This document shows positions 34,273 through 44,985 of a stretch of 64,000 bases of DNA, in pieces. Each line of letters opens with the position of its first letter. Within the stretch, counting starts at the first letter, position 1. The notes under the pieces are model-generated. The model did not search any database, had not been told where the DNA came from, and worked only from the letters and a program-made list of their open reading frames with translations. A program made the translations under genes and the position numbers. The stretch is from Hymenobacter rubidus (GTDB lineage Bacteria > Bacteroidota > Bacteroidia > Cytophagales > Hymenobacteraceae): positions 100,800 through 164,799 of the forward strand of contig NZ_JAERQF010000008.1 of NCBI RefSeq assembly GCF_016734815.1, written 5' to 3'.

Positions 34273-35031
34273 ATGGCCAACGTGCTGCACCTCAAAATAG
34301 CGCTACGCTACATTAAGCCGCCCATCTGGCGCCGCGTTGAAGTGCCCGATACGCTCACGTTCTGGGAATTTCACTTCGTGCTGCAAATCCTGTTTGACTG
34401 GCAGAATAGCCACTTGTTTGAGTTCCGGCAGGGGCGGGGCAGCATCAACGAGTTCCTCACCGGCTCGCCCGCAGTGCTGCCCGGCGACGAAGACAACATG
34501 CCCGAATGGCAACTCGACCCGCGTCAGGTAGCGCTGGATGAAATCCTGCGCAAGCCCAAGGACAAGGTCGCTTATGTCTACGATTTTGGGGATTACTGGG
34601 AACACGACATCGTGGTGGAGAAAGTGCTGCCGCTGGCCGAGGGCCATCCCACGCCAGCCGTGCGCTGCTTGGCCGGCAAGCGCGCCGCCCCGCCCGAAGA
34701 CCTCGGCGGCTTCCCCGGCTACGAGCAGTTGCTAGAGGTGCTGGCCGAAAAAGCTGCTGGCAAACGCAAGCGCCTGCCCAGCGAGTACGCCGGCTTGGGC
34801 AAATTCGACCCCGAAGAGTTTCCACTCGCCGACTACAACCACGACCTGTGCATCTTGCGCCAAATCGTAGCCGCCGAGGATGAAATGCTGACCAACTACG
34901 TGCAGCATTTTGCCGCCAACCCGCCTCCGCCCCGTCCGGCCTTTGACATGGAGGCCCTACTGGCGGCAATGACGGCTAGCCTGAATGCGCTGCCCCAGCC
35001 GCCCCCGCCACCGAAGAAGCCGAAGAGATAA
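34273..35031 (+). CDS. Plasmid pRiA4b ORF-3-like protein
   Basis: The 252-residue protein shows the pattern of the PRiA4_ORF3 family (PF07929): LKIALRYIKPPIWRRVEVPDTLTF at the start, VAYVYDFGDYWEHDIVVEK in the middle and PPEDLGGFPGYEQLLEVL later. The family is widespread on chromosomes, plasmids and near transposons, with unknown function. A TTG start at 34240 would add 11 residues with no family match, so ATG 34273 is chosen. The proline-rich tail ends PPPPPKKPKR. Confidence 0.88.
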   Translation: MANVLHLKIALRYIKPPIWRRVEVPDTLTFWEFHFVLQILFDWQNSHLFEFRQGRGSINEFLTGSPAVLPGDEDNMPEWQLDPRQVALDEILRKPKDKVAYVYDFGDYWEHDIVVEKVLPLAEGHPTPAVRCLAGKRAAPPEDLGGFPGYEQLLEVLAEKAAGKRKRLPSEYAGLGKFDPEEFPLADYNHDLCILRQIVAAEDEMLTNYVQHFAANPPPPRPAFDMEALLAAMTASLNALPQPPPPPKKPKR

Positions 35032-35125
35032 GCGTTTTCTGGCGGCGTGACTTCCTACTTAGTCTTGTGCAGCCTTGCTCTAGCGGTGGGCAGAATTTCT
35101 ACAAAAAAATGTCTCGATTTTTTAG

Positions 35126-35482
35126 ATGCCTAAAGATGACTTTCTAATCCAGTGTCGCCAAGCTTATCAGTTGGGCATTACGCCTGCAATGCACAAAGCA
35201 AAGGAAACAGACATTTATCAAGCTATTCTAAAAACCGCGAAGTCTTATTTTATCCAATACTTAGAGGAAGAATTCTATCTATATGCTCAGGAAGGGCAAT
35301 ATTTGATTCAATTGTGGGTTGCCCATATGCTATTGGAGTTTGGCAACCCGTCTCAGAAATTAGCGGCTAAATTATTGGCAATAATCAAAAGCTACTCCTC
35401 TGATTATTCGGCTTCAGGGTACACGCTTAATCCCGCAGTTGCTCAGCAGGAAACAGAATGGCTTCATAATTATTTGAAATAG
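35126..35482 (+). CDS. Hypothetical protein
   Basis: The 118-residue product is helical with a central hydrophobic patch (LIQLWVAHMLLEFG) and no recognised motif. The start ATG at 35126 is preceded by an A-rich stretch. GC content is well below that of its neighbours (rsmE, pckA), which suggests recent acquisition. A strong hairpin terminator follows two bases after the stop, supporting a real expressed gene. Confidence 0.6.
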   Translation: MPKDDFLIQCRQAYQLGITPAMHKAKETDIYQAILKTAKSYFIQYLEEEFYLYAQEGQYLIQLWVAHMLLEFGNPSQKLAAKLLAIIKSYSSDYSASGYTLNPAVAQQETEWLHNYLK

Positions 35483-35483
35483 C

Positions 35484-35518
35484 AAAAGCCCCGTCAGCTG
35501 CAACTGACGGGGCTTTTT
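35484..35518. terminator. Bidirectional intrinsic terminator
   Basis: AAAAGCCCCGTCAG and CTGACGGGGCTTTT form perfect 14-base arms around a 6-base loop. It lies between the hypothetical gene (plus) and pckA (minus). Confidence 0.9.
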
Positions 35519-35541
35519 GGTGAGTGAACTACTCGGGAAAC

Positions 35542-37167
35542 TTAGGCTTCTACCGCCACGCGGGGCGCGCCGGCTAATATTTCCTCGTTGGCAAACTCGG
35601 CGTACTTCTTAAAGTTTTCAACAAACTTCTCGGCCAAGTCCGCCGCCGTTTTGTCGTAGGCTTCTTTGTCGGCCCAGGTGTTGCGCGGGTCCAGGATTTC
35701 AGAAGGCACGCCGGGTACCGCGCCGGGCACAGCCATGCCAAAGATGGGGTGCTTCGTGAACTTCACGTCGTCGAGTTGGCCGTTGAGGGCGGCCGTAATC
35801 ATGGCGCGGGTGTAGGGCAGCTTCATACGGTGGCCGGTGCCGTAGCTGCCGCCCGTCCAGCCGGTGTTGATGAGCCACACGTTAATGTCCGGGTTCTCAT
35901 CCATTTTCTGGCCCAGCATCTCAGCGTATTTGGTGGGGTGCAGGGGCAGAAATACCGCACCGAAACAAGCCGAGAACGTCGTTTGCGGCTCGGTCACGCC
36001 CATTTCGGTGCCCGCCACCTTGGCCGTGTAACCCGACATGAACAGGTACATGGCGTGCGACTTGTCGAGCTTGCTGATGGGCGGAATCACACCGAATGCA
36101 TCGGCCGTGAGGAAGAAAATGTTTTTCGGGGCCTTGGCCACGCCGGGCTCGATAGCGTTGGGAATGAAGTTGATGGGATAGGCGGTGCGGGTGTTTTCGG
36201 TCACCGACTTATTGGCGTAGTCCACGGTGTGGGTGCCGGGCACGAAGCGCGTGTTCTCGACGATGGAGCCGAAGCGGATGGCGTCGTAAATCTCTGGCTC
36301 CTTCTCCTTGCTCAGGTCGATGACCTTGGCGTAGCAGCCGCCTTCGAAGTTGAAGATGCCGGCGTCGGGCGTCCAGCCGTGCTCGTCGTCGCCGATGAGG
36401 CCCCGGTTGGGGTCGGCCGAGAGAGTCGTTTTGCCGGTGCCGGACAGGCCGAAGAAAATGGCCGTGTCGCCGGCCTTGCCCACGTTGGCCGAGCAGTGCA
36501 TGCTCAGCGTGTTGTGCTCGTGGGGCAGCAGGTAGTTCAGCACCCCGAAAATGCCTTTTTTCATCTCGCCGGCATAGCCCGTGCCGCCAATCAGAATCAT
36601 CTTCTTGGTGAAGTTGATGATGGCGAAGTTGGGCTGGCGGGTGCCGTCAACGGCCGGGTCGGCCTCGAAGCCGGGGGCGCAGATGATGCTAAAATCGGGC
36701 GTCCAGCTGGTGTCGGCGCCTTCGGCGGGGCGCAGAAACATGTTGTAGCAAAACAGGTTATGCCAGGACTGCTCATTCACCACGCGCAGCTTGAGCTGGT
36801 AGTCGGGGTTGGCGCCGGCGTAGGCTTCGCGCACGTACAGCTCCTTGTCGGCAAGGTAGGCCACCATTTTCTGGTGCAGCTGGTCAAATTTCTCGGGGGC
36901 GAAGGGAATGTTGATGTCGCCCCACCACACGCTGTCGGCGGTGTTGGCGTCGCGCACCACAAAACGGTCTTTGGGCGAGCGGCCGGTGAACTTGCCGGTG
37001 TCGGCCATCAGCGCGCCGGTGTCGGTGAGGTGGCCTTCGCCGTTGCGCAGGGCGTGCTCAACAAGCTCGGCGGGGGTAAGATTGAGGTGAACAGTACCGG
37101 TTTCGGTGAAGCCCAAAGGCTGCAAACGATTGTGGGTTTCGGCGGCAAGGTGGGAGTCTTTTTGCAT
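35542..37167 (-). CDS. pckA: Phosphoenolpyruvate carboxykinase (ATP)
   Basis: The 541-residue protein is the ATP-dependent enzyme that converts oxaloacetate to phosphoenolpyruvate, the entry step of gluconeogenesis. It shows the kinase-1a P-loop GLSGTGKTTLSADPNR followed by LIGDDEHGW, the substrate-binding MLIGGTGYAGEMKKG (in pieces) and TGWTGGSYGTGHRMKL. The ATG at 37167 is chosen over the frame start at 37212 because a TACCTTTG promoter box at 37210-37217 overlaps the upstream codon, which therefore would not be in the transcript. An AraC-type regulator gene diverges from it. Confidence 0.96.
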   Translation of the reverse strand: MQKDSHLAAETHNRLQPLGFTETGTVHLNLTPAELVEHALRNGEGHLTDTGALMADTGKFTGRSPKDRFVVRDANTADSVWWGDINIPFAPEKFDQLHQKMVAYLADKELYVREAYAGANPDYQLKLRVVNEQSWHNLFCYNMFLRPAEGADTSWTPDFSIICAPGFEADPAVDGTRQPNFAIINFTKKMILIGGTGYAGEMKKGIFGVLNYLLPHEHNTLSMHCSANVGKAGDTAIFFGLSGTGKTTLSADPNRGLIGDDEHGWTPDAGIFNFEGGCYAKVIDLSKEKEPEIYDAIRFGSIVENTRFVPGTHTVDYANKSVTENTRTAYPINFIPNAIEPGVAKAPKNIFFLTADAFGVIPPISKLDKSHAMYLFMSGYTAKVAGTEMGVTEPQTTFSACFGAVFLPLHPTKYAEMLGQKMDENPDINVWLINTGWTGGSYGTGHRMKLPYTRAMITAALNGQLDDVKFTKHPIFGMAVPGAVPGVPSEILDPRNTWADKEAYDKTAADLAEKFVENFKKYAEFANEEILAGAPRVAVEA

Positions 37168-37209
37168 GGCCCTGAAAGTGTTGGGTGGGAATTCTCGTGA
37201 CTTCTGGTA

Positions 37210-37217
37210 CAAAGGTA
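37210..37217 (-). promoter_or_regulatory. -7 box (TACCTTTG) of pckA
   Basis: A perfect TAnnTTTG match on the minus strand, 43 bases before the pckA ATG at 37167. It decides that start. Confidence 0.6.
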
Positions 37218-37355
37218 GAAACGCTGCAATCGTTACCAGTGAAACAATTTGTTTTTTTAGCAGGACAAATCAAACCATGTGTGGTTGATTTGTGCCTGCC
37301 GATTGAAATATGCGGCCTGACGCGCTAACAGGGTAGGAGTAATACAACGCTTACC

Positions 37356-37363
37356 TATCTTTA
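37356..37363 (+). promoter_or_regulatory. Possible -7 box (TATCTTTA) of araC-type gene
   Basis: Seven of eight bases match TAnnTTTG, 36 bases before the ATG at 37399. Confidence 0.35.
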
Positions 37364-37398
37364 GGTTTGGTTTGTCCCGGTCTTTCGCTCTTTTGTCC

Positions 37399-38310
37399 AT
37401 GCGCACCGATATTGCCCGCTACAACGGAATCTACGGCGACACCCGCGCCCAGATTTCGCACGACTACCTGCAAAGCCAGCTCATCGTGCCCCGCCAGCGC
37501 CTCACCGATTGGGGCCTGAAGCCGCACCTGCACGAAAACCTGTTCCAGCTGTTTTTCCTGGAAAGTGGCCGCGCCGCTTTCGAGGCTACTGAACTGGTAG
37601 AACTGCGCACGCCCTGTCTGGTCATCATTCCGGCCAATACGGTACACGGCTTCACCTTCAGCCCGCAGGTGAAGGGCCGCACGCTCACCCTCTCGGAGGC
37701 GCTGCTCGACACCATTCTGCAAGCCACGCCCGGTGTGCTGGTGGAGCTGAACACGGTACACATTCTGTCCGATTTCAATGCCGAAGTCAGTTTCACCGAT
37801 TTATCAGAGCTGGAGCAACGCATTCACGAGGAGATTTATTCGGAGCTGCCGGGCAAGCAGCTGGCTATCAATGGCTACTTCAAACTGCTGTTCGTGAAGA
37901 TATTCCGCCAGCTACACCACAACCGCCGCAAGGAGGATAGCCCCAACCGGGCCCTGCACTACTTCCGCGAGTTCCAGAAAGCCATCGAAAAGACCGCGCC
38001 TTTCGAGAAGAAGATTTCTGACTTCGCCCAGGAGCTGAAGATTACGCCGGTGCACCTCAACCGCATCTGCCAGGCCGTGAAGGGCAAAACGGCCCAGCAG
38101 ATTGTGCAGGCGCACACCATTCGCAAGGCCCACAACTACCTATTATATACCTCGCTCTCGGTGGCCGAAATTGCCTATGAGCTGCAATTCGTCGACCCTG
38201 GCTACTTCACGCGGTTTTTTCGCAAGCAAACGGGCATGGCGCCGGGCGCTTACCGGGCCAAGGCCTATCGGAGCGATGCCTCGGGGAAGGCCGGGAAGGC
38301 CGAACCGTGA
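37399..38310 (+). CDS. AraC-family transcriptional regulator
   Basis: The 303-residue protein has an N-terminal cupin-like sensor part (LFQLFFLESGRAAFEATELVEL, in pieces, and IIPANTVHGF) and a C-terminal AraC DNA-binding domain with two helix-turn-helix units (ISDFAQELKITPVHLNRICQ; LSVAEIAYELQFVDPGYFTR; FFRKQTGMAPGAYR). The ligand is unknown. It diverges from pckA, with both promoters in the 232-base gap, so regulation of pckA is possible but unproven. The TTG at 37372 is a weaker start than ATG 37399. A degenerate R1 repeat follows the gene. Confidence 0.92.
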   Translation: MRTDIARYNGIYGDTRAQISHDYLQSQLIVPRQRLTDWGLKPHLHENLFQLFFLESGRAAFEATELVELRTPCLVIIPANTVHGFTFSPQVKGRTLTLSEALLDTILQATPGVLVELNTVHILSDFNAEVSFTDLSELEQRIHEEIYSELPGKQLAINGYFKLLFVKIFRQLHHNRRKEDSPNRALHYFREFQKAIEKTAPFEKKISDFAQELKITPVHLNRICQAVKGKTAQQIVQAHTIRKAHNYLLYTSLSVAEIAYELQFVDPGYFTRFFRKQTGMAPGAYRAKAYRSDASGKAGKAEP

Positions 38311-38314
38311 AAAC

Positions 38315-38400
38315 GGCATACTGAGTGTAGCCGAAGCGTCTCGCGTGACGAAGTAATTCAATCGTTGAACGGTGCGAGCGAGATGCTTCGGCTGCGCGGA
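38315..38400. repeat. Degenerate R1 palindromic element
   Basis: CATACTGAGTGTAGCCGAAG at the left and GATGCTTCGGCTGCGCGGAC at the right are diverged versions of the R1 arms. It lies just after the AraC-type gene. Confidence 0.6.
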
Positions 38401-38546
38401 CGCCAGATGAGCAAGACGTTCTCTTATCATCCAGGGCTTCACAATGCCGAAACTTTCCTAGATTTACCGTGCCCGCATTGCATGAAGTAGGCAGCGGACA
38501 CATTTCTCCTCGGTTTCTCTCTCATTTTCTCACCCTAGTTTCCCTT

Positions 38547-40103
38547 ATGCAAACTATTTCTGCTCCCACCGAGCAATCCACCAGCCACCCGCGCGGACTG
38601 TATCTGCTGTTCGCCACCGAAATGTGGGAGCGGTTCAGCTACTATGGCATGCGCGCTGTGCTGGTACTGTTCCTCACCAAGGCCATGATGATGGACAAGG
38701 CCTTCGCGTCCAAATTCTACGGCGGCTACACCAGCCTGGTGTACCTCACACCGCTCATCGGGGGCTTTATCTCGGACCGGTACTGGGGCAACCGGCGCTC
38801 CATCCTCACGGGCGGCCTGCTGATGGCGCTGGGCCAGTTCACACTGTTTTTCTCGGCTTCGAACTACGGCGCAGCCGATACCCACGCCTTCAGCCACTGG
38901 TTGCTGTACCTGGGCTTGGGCGTGATGATTGTGGGCAACGGCTTCTTTAAACCCAATATTTCCTCGATGGTGGGCTCCCTCTACAGCCCCGCCGATAAGC
39001 GCAAGGATGCGGCCTATACCATTTTCTACATGGGCATCAACCTGGGCTCGTTCATCGGCAACACCATCACCAGCCTCATCGGCGACACCGGCAACCCGGC
39101 CGATTTCCGCTGGGCTTTCCTGGCCTGCGGCATTGCCATGCTGCTGGGCACGGTGGTATTCAACTGGGGCAAAGACAAGTACCTGCACACGCCGGAAGGC
39201 GTGCAGGTGGGCGAAACGCCCGCCATTTCGGGAGGCGTAATGGGCATTTACGCCCTGCTGCCCGTATTGCTGGCCATTATCCTGGGCATTCTGTGGCTTG
39301 ATTCGGCCAAGTTCCCCACCATCGCGCCTCTCTTGGGGGTGGCCGTGGTAGGCATCGCCTTCATGATTTTCAGCGATAAATCCCTGAGCGGAGCCGATGT
39401 GAAAGGCATCATGGTGATTTTCATCGTGTCGTTCTTCGTGGTGTTTTTCTGGGCGGCGTTCGAGCAGGCGCCGGCTTCGCTCACCTTCTTTGCCGATGAG
39501 CAGATGAACCGCACCATTTTCGGCTTCACCCTGCCCGCCAGTATTTTTCAGAACCTCAACGCCATCTTCGTGGTAGTGGGCGCGCCCATCATGGCCGCCG
39601 TCTGGACGGCCTTGGGCCGCCGGGGCGCCGAGCCGCCGTCCCCCCTCAAAATGTGCATTGGCCTGGCCATGCTGGCCGCTGGCTACCTCGTGATGTGCTT
39701 CGGCGTGCACAACCTGCAGCCCGGCGTGAAGGTGAGCATGTTCTTCCTGGTGGCGCTTTATTTCCTGCACTCCGTGGGCGAGCTGTGTCTGTCGCCCATC
39801 GGCCTGTCGCTGGTGAACAAGCTGGCCCCGGCTAAATTCGCCTCCCTGCTCATGGCCGTGTGGTTCCTCGCCAACGCCGCCGCCAACTACCTAGCCGGCT
39901 ACATGAGCAGCCTCTACCCCGACCCAAAATCGACGGCCCCCGCGCCGGAAATCCTCGGCTACCACATCACCAATCTCTACGACTTCTTCATGGTGTTCGT
40001 GGTGTCGGCGGCTGTGGCTGCGGCCATCCTGTTCCTCATCAGCGGCAAACTGGCCAAGATGATGGACGCCCGCAACTACCCCGCGCCCATCGCGCAGGCG
40101 TAA
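38547..40103 (+). CDS. POT-family proton-dependent oligopeptide transporter
   Basis: The 518-residue protein has about twelve to fourteen membrane segments and the POT signatures TEMWERFSYYGMRAVLVLF (the ExxERFxYY motif for proton coupling) and GGFISDRYWGNRRSI. FYMGINLGSFIG and FFADEQMNR are also typical. It imports di- and tripeptides across the inner membrane with protons. The ATG at 38547 fits the family. The upstream in-frame extension to 38469 is not conserved. A terminator follows at 40129. Confidence 0.94.
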   Translation: MQTISAPTEQSTSHPRGLYLLFATEMWERFSYYGMRAVLVLFLTKAMMMDKAFASKFYGGYTSLVYLTPLIGGFISDRYWGNRRSILTGGLLMALGQFTLFFSASNYGAADTHAFSHWLLYLGLGVMIVGNGFFKPNISSMVGSLYSPADKRKDAAYTIFYMGINLGSFIGNTITSLIGDTGNPADFRWAFLACGIAMLLGTVVFNWGKDKYLHTPEGVQVGETPAISGGVMGIYALLPVLLAIILGILWLDSAKFPTIAPLLGVAVVGIAFMIFSDKSLSGADVKGIMVIFIVSFFVVFFWAAFEQAPASLTFFADEQMNRTIFGFTLPASIFQNLNAIFVVVGAPIMAAVWTALGRRGAEPPSPLKMCIGLAMLAAGYLVMCFGVHNLQPGVKVSMFFLVALYFLHSVGELCLSPIGLSLVNKLAPAKFASLLMAVWFLANAAANYLAGYMSSLYPDPKSTAPAPEILGYHITNLYDFFMVFVVSAAVAAAILFLISGKLAKMMDARNYPAPIAQA

Positions 40104-40128
40104 GGCAGACGCGTTTTCTATTTCATGA

Positions 40129-40163
40129 GAAGCCCCCGATGCTGCTGCGTCGGGGGCTTTTTC
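40129..40163 (+). terminator. Intrinsic terminator
   Basis: AGCCCCCGA and TCGGGGGCT arms around a 10-base loop are followed by a T run, after the peptide transporter gene. Confidence 0.85.
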
Positions 40164-40201
40164 TATCTTCGGCCCAATCAATATCAATTTTTTAGCTCCT
40201 G

Positions 40202-40447
40202 ATGCCACCAATGCTTCATCGTTTCCTGCAAGCGTTGGCAGGGCTTGCATTTTTGTTTTGTGGGCTGGGCATTGTCAATACGATGGTTAGCCTCAAGTAT
40301 GAAATAGAGGATGATAACTGCGTTTCCGTAGTAGATGGCCGCGATTTGTGCCAGACGCTTCACTACAATTGGATAGGTTTGGGAGTGGCTACGGCTGTTA
40401 TTGTAGCGTTAGCATTTGCAAAAACTAAGAATAGCCCGACAGAATAG
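40202..40447 (+). CDS. Small two-helix membrane protein, hypothetical
   Basis: The 81-residue protein has two hydrophobic segments (LAGLAFLFCGLGIVNTMV and WIGLGVATAVIVALAFA) separated by a 25-residue polar loop with two cysteines (DDNCVSVVDGRDLCQT) that could form a disulfide if periplasmic. No family is recognised. GC is lower than in its neighbours. A terminator follows its stop. Confidence 0.55.
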   Translation: MPPMLHRFLQALAGLAFLFCGLGIVNTMVSLKYEIEDDNCVSVVDGRDLCQTLHYNWIGLGVATAVIVALAFAKTKNSPTE

Positions 40448-40463
40448 CTCAATTAAAATCCAT

Positions 40464-40500
40464 AAAAAAGCCCCGCCGGCACTGCCAGCGGGGCTTTCTC
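40464..40500. terminator. Intrinsic terminator between convergent genes
   Basis: AAAGCCCCGC and GCGGGGCTTT arms surround an 11-base loop, with A and T runs. It can terminate both the small membrane protein gene and groEL. Confidence 0.85.
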
Positions 40501-40555
40501 TTGGGCTTATATCGAATCTGCGTAATCCGTCAAATCCGTTATAATCTGCGGTCGA

Positions 40556-42247
<1,692 letters not shown>

Positions 42248-42265
42248 TCAGCTTAAGCCAACGGC

Positions 42266-42556
42266 TTAGAGCACGGCGAAAATGTCCGACTCGCGCATGA
42301 TGAGCAGGTCCTCACCGTCGACGGTGATTTCGGTGCCAGCGTATTTGCCGTAGAGCACCTGGTCGCCCACTTTCACCTGCGGCTTGATGATGGTGCCGCT
42401 GTCGGCGGTTTTGCCTTCGCCCACGGCCACAACTTCGCCACGCTGGGGCTTCTCCTTGGCCGTATCGGGGATGATGATGCCGGATTTGGTTTTCTCCTCG
42501 GCGGCGGCGGCGCGGACAATGACGCGGTCGGCCAGCGGTTTCATGCTAAGTGCCAT
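42266..42556 (-). CDS. groS: Co-chaperonin GroES
   Basis: The 96-residue protein shows LADRVIVR at the start, [19 protein letters not shown] (the mobile loop that docks on GroEL) and [13 protein letters not shown]. It caps the GroEL ring. It is the first gene of the groES-groEL operon. The 250 bases upstream hold a short inverted pattern discussed under findings but no CIRCE. Confidence 0.97.
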   Translation of the reverse strand: MALSMKPLADRVIVRAAAAEEKTKSGIIIPDTAKEKPQRGEVVAVGEGKTADSGTIIKPQVKVGDQVLYGKYAGTEITVDGEDLLIMRESDIFAVL

Positions 42557-42750
42557 TTTGGGTGTATTGGGGTTGAGTTAAGTGGAAATCCTTTGTGTCC
42601 GGCCCTCTCTCATTTCCCGTGCCAGCCCCGGAAACCTGACAAAATGGGCAGATTCCGTCATTACCAAGTGGCAGAAGTGGCGGATGCGCCGGTAGCTGCT
42701 AGTGGTTCGGCCGAAATAGCTATCTATGAGTTCACAGCCAAAACCAAAGA

Positions 42751-42786
42751 AAAAGCCGGTGCTTCCGTTAGGATGCACCGGCTTTA
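42751..42786. terminator. Intrinsic terminator after secG
   Basis: AAAAGCCGGTGC and GCACCGGCTTT arms surround a 12-base loop, downstream of secG on the minus strand. It separates secG from the groES promoter region. Confidence 0.8.
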
Positions 42787-42807
42787 GCAGGTTCAAGGGC
42801 ATAAGCC

Positions 42808-43206
42808 TTATTTGGCGGGCGTCGCGGGAGCAGGCTGCTGGGCCGGAGCCGTGGTGGGAGCAGTGCTCGTACCTGCCGGGGCCTGAGCGCCGGGAGCAGG
42901 ACCGGTTGGGGCAGCAGGAGCGGGCAGCTTGGTTTCCAAGGCGCGCTGCTGGTTCACGCTGCGTACGGGGCCACCGCCGGTCGACGTCAGCATGTGCGAG
43001 CCGAGCGACAGTACCACCAGACCGATGGCGAAGCCCCAGGTGAGTTTTTCGAGCAGGTCGCCGGTGCGTTTCACGCCCATCATGCTGGCGGCCCCGCCGG
43101 CGCTAAACTGGCTGGAGATTCCGCCGCCTTTTGGGTTTTGGGCCAGCACCACGAGGGCCAGCAGGAAACACACAACGAGAATGAGGATAACGAGAGCAGT
43201 GTACAT
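42808..43206 (-). CDS. secG: Preprotein translocase subunit SecG
   Basis: The 132-residue protein has two transmembrane helices (ALVILILVVCFLLALVVLAQ and FAIGLVVLSLGSHML) joined by the conserved SecG loop NPKGGG...GVKRTGDLLEKLTW. It is a non-essential part of the SecYEG channel in the inner membrane. The C-terminal 45 residues are alanine/proline/threonine-rich (QAPAGTSTAPTTAPAQQ), an extension common in Bacteroidota SecG. It follows the TPR-like gene by 28 bases on the same strand. Confidence 0.94.
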   Translation of the reverse strand: MYTALVILILVVCFLLALVVLAQNPKGGGISSQFSAGGAASMMGVKRTGDLLEKLTWGFAIGLVVLSLGSHMLTSTGGGPVRSVNQQRALETKLPAPAAPTGPAPGAQAPAGTSTAPTTAPAQQPAPATPAK

Positions 43207-43234
43207 GAAATGGGTGAAAAGCTAAAGCTGCGAA

Positions 43235-44779
43235 TTAGGCAGAGGGTTGCAAAGACTGAATTTGGGCTGCAAAGTACGCCATTTTTTCCGGGTGCTTCAC
43301 CATGAGCTTTTCATAAATCTCAATGGCTCGGGCAATTTTGCCCTGCCGGACAAAGATGCGGGCCAGGTTTTCGGAAACCAGGTCGGGTTCGGCGCGGGTG
43401 CTGCGGGCGCTCAAATCGGTCTGGCCGCCGGGGGCGGGCGGTAGCATGCCGGGCCGGGTGAGGCGGGGCTGGCGCTTCAAAAAGCTGTTGATGAGGTCGA
43501 GCGGGGAGGGCAGCGCTGGCGGCGGCGGGCAGTGCGTGGCCCAATGGTCGAGCAGCAGCGGGTCGGGCTCGAAAAAGGCCCCGGCCGGCGGCAGGGCCAC
43601 GGCGGCCGGCTGCGCGGCGGCTACTACCGCCGTCACGGTTTCAGCGGTTTCGGCTTTTGCAGCCAGCAGGTCTAGCAGTTGCATGGAAAAGCCCAGGCGA
43701 CTGCTTTCGCCAAACGCATAGCCTACTTCGGCATCGCCGGTGAAAGCTGCCGGAGTAAACTGCGGGGTAGTTGGCGCGGTTTCGGGCAGGAACTCCTTCG
43801 TATTTAGGAGCTCGGGGCCAGCCAGGCTGAGCGTGGTGGCCGCGGCAGCCCATTCGTCCACCAGTCCCGGCAATTCATAGGTGGGTGCTATGGCAGCGGG
43901 CGTTTCGGCCAGTCCAAATTCAAAGCGGGCTTCGCCAGCTTCTGCCGGCGGACGAATGGCGGGCGCTTGGGCCGGCAACTCCATTTCATCCTCTTGCGCT
44001 GACTCGGTTACGGTAGGCGTTAAAGTATCCGCTGCCTGCACGGTGGGCTTCACTACCGGCGTACTGCCGTTTGCCGGCAGTTGCACGCCTTCTAAGTCGA
44101 GCAGGACTGGCAACTCGGTTTCGAGAGCAGGAGCGGGGGATGCCGCAACTTCAGCAGTCACCGGGGTTACTGATACCGGAGGCTGGGCAGGAACTTCCTC
44201 AGCAGAAGATTCATCAGCAACTACTGTTGCCGAAGTGGCTGCTGCCGGCATTGCCGGGGAGGGGAGCGGTGACGGTTCCGACTCAGGAGCCGGGGGCTCA
44301 GCCGTGGCAACAGGCAGCAATATTTGCTCGGGTAAAACGATTGGTGCTACCGGGGAGTTTGCGGGCTCCTGAGTCGTTTCGGCGTTGCCGGTGGCGGGAG
44401 GCAGCGGAATGGCAACTTGTTCGGCCTGCACCGGGGCGGGCGTAAGCTCCTCGGCCACGGTCGGTGCGGGGGCAAAGGGTGCTTCAGTAGTTAGAGGCGG
44501 GCCTTCTGCAACGGGCTCGGCCACGGCGGGCACTTCAGCGGCCGGCGCCACTTGCTCGATGAGGCGGCGCAAGAGGGTGCGGTCGGCGGCGTAGGTGGCG
44601 GCGCGGCGCAGGCGCTGGCCGGCCAGCATGGTGCCCTGGTCGTGGGCGGCTTTGGCCAGGAGCAGGTGGGCCGTCTGGCAGTAGGGAAAGGCCTGAGCCA
44701 GCTGTTCGAGTTCGCGCACTTCGGCCGGGCCTAAGGCCGTGGGGCGGTCGAGAACATGCAGAAGCGTGGCGCGGGTCAC
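43235..44779 (-). CDS. Hypothetical protein with low-complexity middle and C-terminal TPR-like end
   Basis: The 514-residue protein starts from GTG with a conserved helical region (residues ~1-80: LEQLAQAFPYCQTAHLLLAK, AATYAADRTLLRRLIEQ). A very long proline/alanine/valine/glutamate-rich part follows (~85-330), and the protein ends with a tetratricopeptide-like unit (ARIFVRQGKIARAIEIYEKL, KMAYFAAQI). Both ends are conserved in Bacteroidota orthologues that lie between lptE and secG. The function is not known to me. The middle probably has no fixed structure. No signal peptide is present, so it is cytoplasmic. Confidence 0.8.
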   Translation of the reverse strand: MTRATLLHVLDRPTALGPAEVRELEQLAQAFPYCQTAHLLLAKAAHDQGTMLAGQRLRRAATYAADRTLLRRLIEQVAPAAEVPAVAEPVAEGPPLTTEAPFAPAPTVAEELTPAPVQAEQVAIPLPPATGNAETTQEPANSPVAPIVLPEQILLPVATAEPPAPESEPSPLPSPAMPAAATSATVVADESSAEEVPAQPPVSVTPVTAEVAASPAPALETELPVLLDLEGVQLPANGSTPVVKPTVQAADTLTPTVTESAQEDEMELPAQAPAIRPPAEAGEARFEFGLAETPAAIAPTYELPGLVDEWAAAATTLSLAGPELLNTKEFLPETAPTTPQFTPAAFTGDAEVGYAFGESSRLGFSMQLLDLLAAKAETAETVTAVVAAAQPAAVALPPAGAFFEPDPLLLDHWATHCPPPPALPSPLDLINSFLKRQPRLTRPGMLPPAPGGQTDLSARSTRAEPDLVSENLARIFVRQGKIARAIEIYEKLMVKHPEKMAYFAAQIQSLQPSA

Positions 44780-44929
44780 GGAACGGATGGGTTGAAGAAG
44801 AGCGTCGGCTGGAAGCCTAAAACCTCAAAAAGACCGGAAAGCCGGCAAATTATCGGGGCGCAACATTACGCTAATTTACGCAAAGAGCCATGCTATTACC
44901 GTCCAGTTAATCCGAATTGCCGTTCATAA

Positions 44930-44965
44930 AAGAGGCCAGACCCAGTAGCGAACTACGGCCTGGCC
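44930..44965 (-). terminator. Probable terminator after lptE
   Basis: GGCCAG and CTGGCC arms with further partial pairing enclose GTAGTTCGCTACT. On the minus strand the hairpin is followed by TCTTTTAT, consistent with termination of the lptE transcript. Confidence 0.5.
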
Positions 44966-44985
44966 CGAAGTAAATACTTAGCGAC

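Noticed and set aside
35749..37200. 483-residue frame opposite pckA
   Set aside because: It is the antisense of a certain gene; long antisense frames are expected in GC-rich DNA with strong codon bias. The same applies to 40604-41971 opposite groEL, 28812-30032 opposite bphP and 60728-61900 opposite the MATE gene.
42557..42720. CIRCE or sigma-54 promoter upstream of groES
   Set aside because: No TTAGCACTC/GAGTGCTAA pair is present, and after TGGCAC the TTGC element is missing at the needed spacing.
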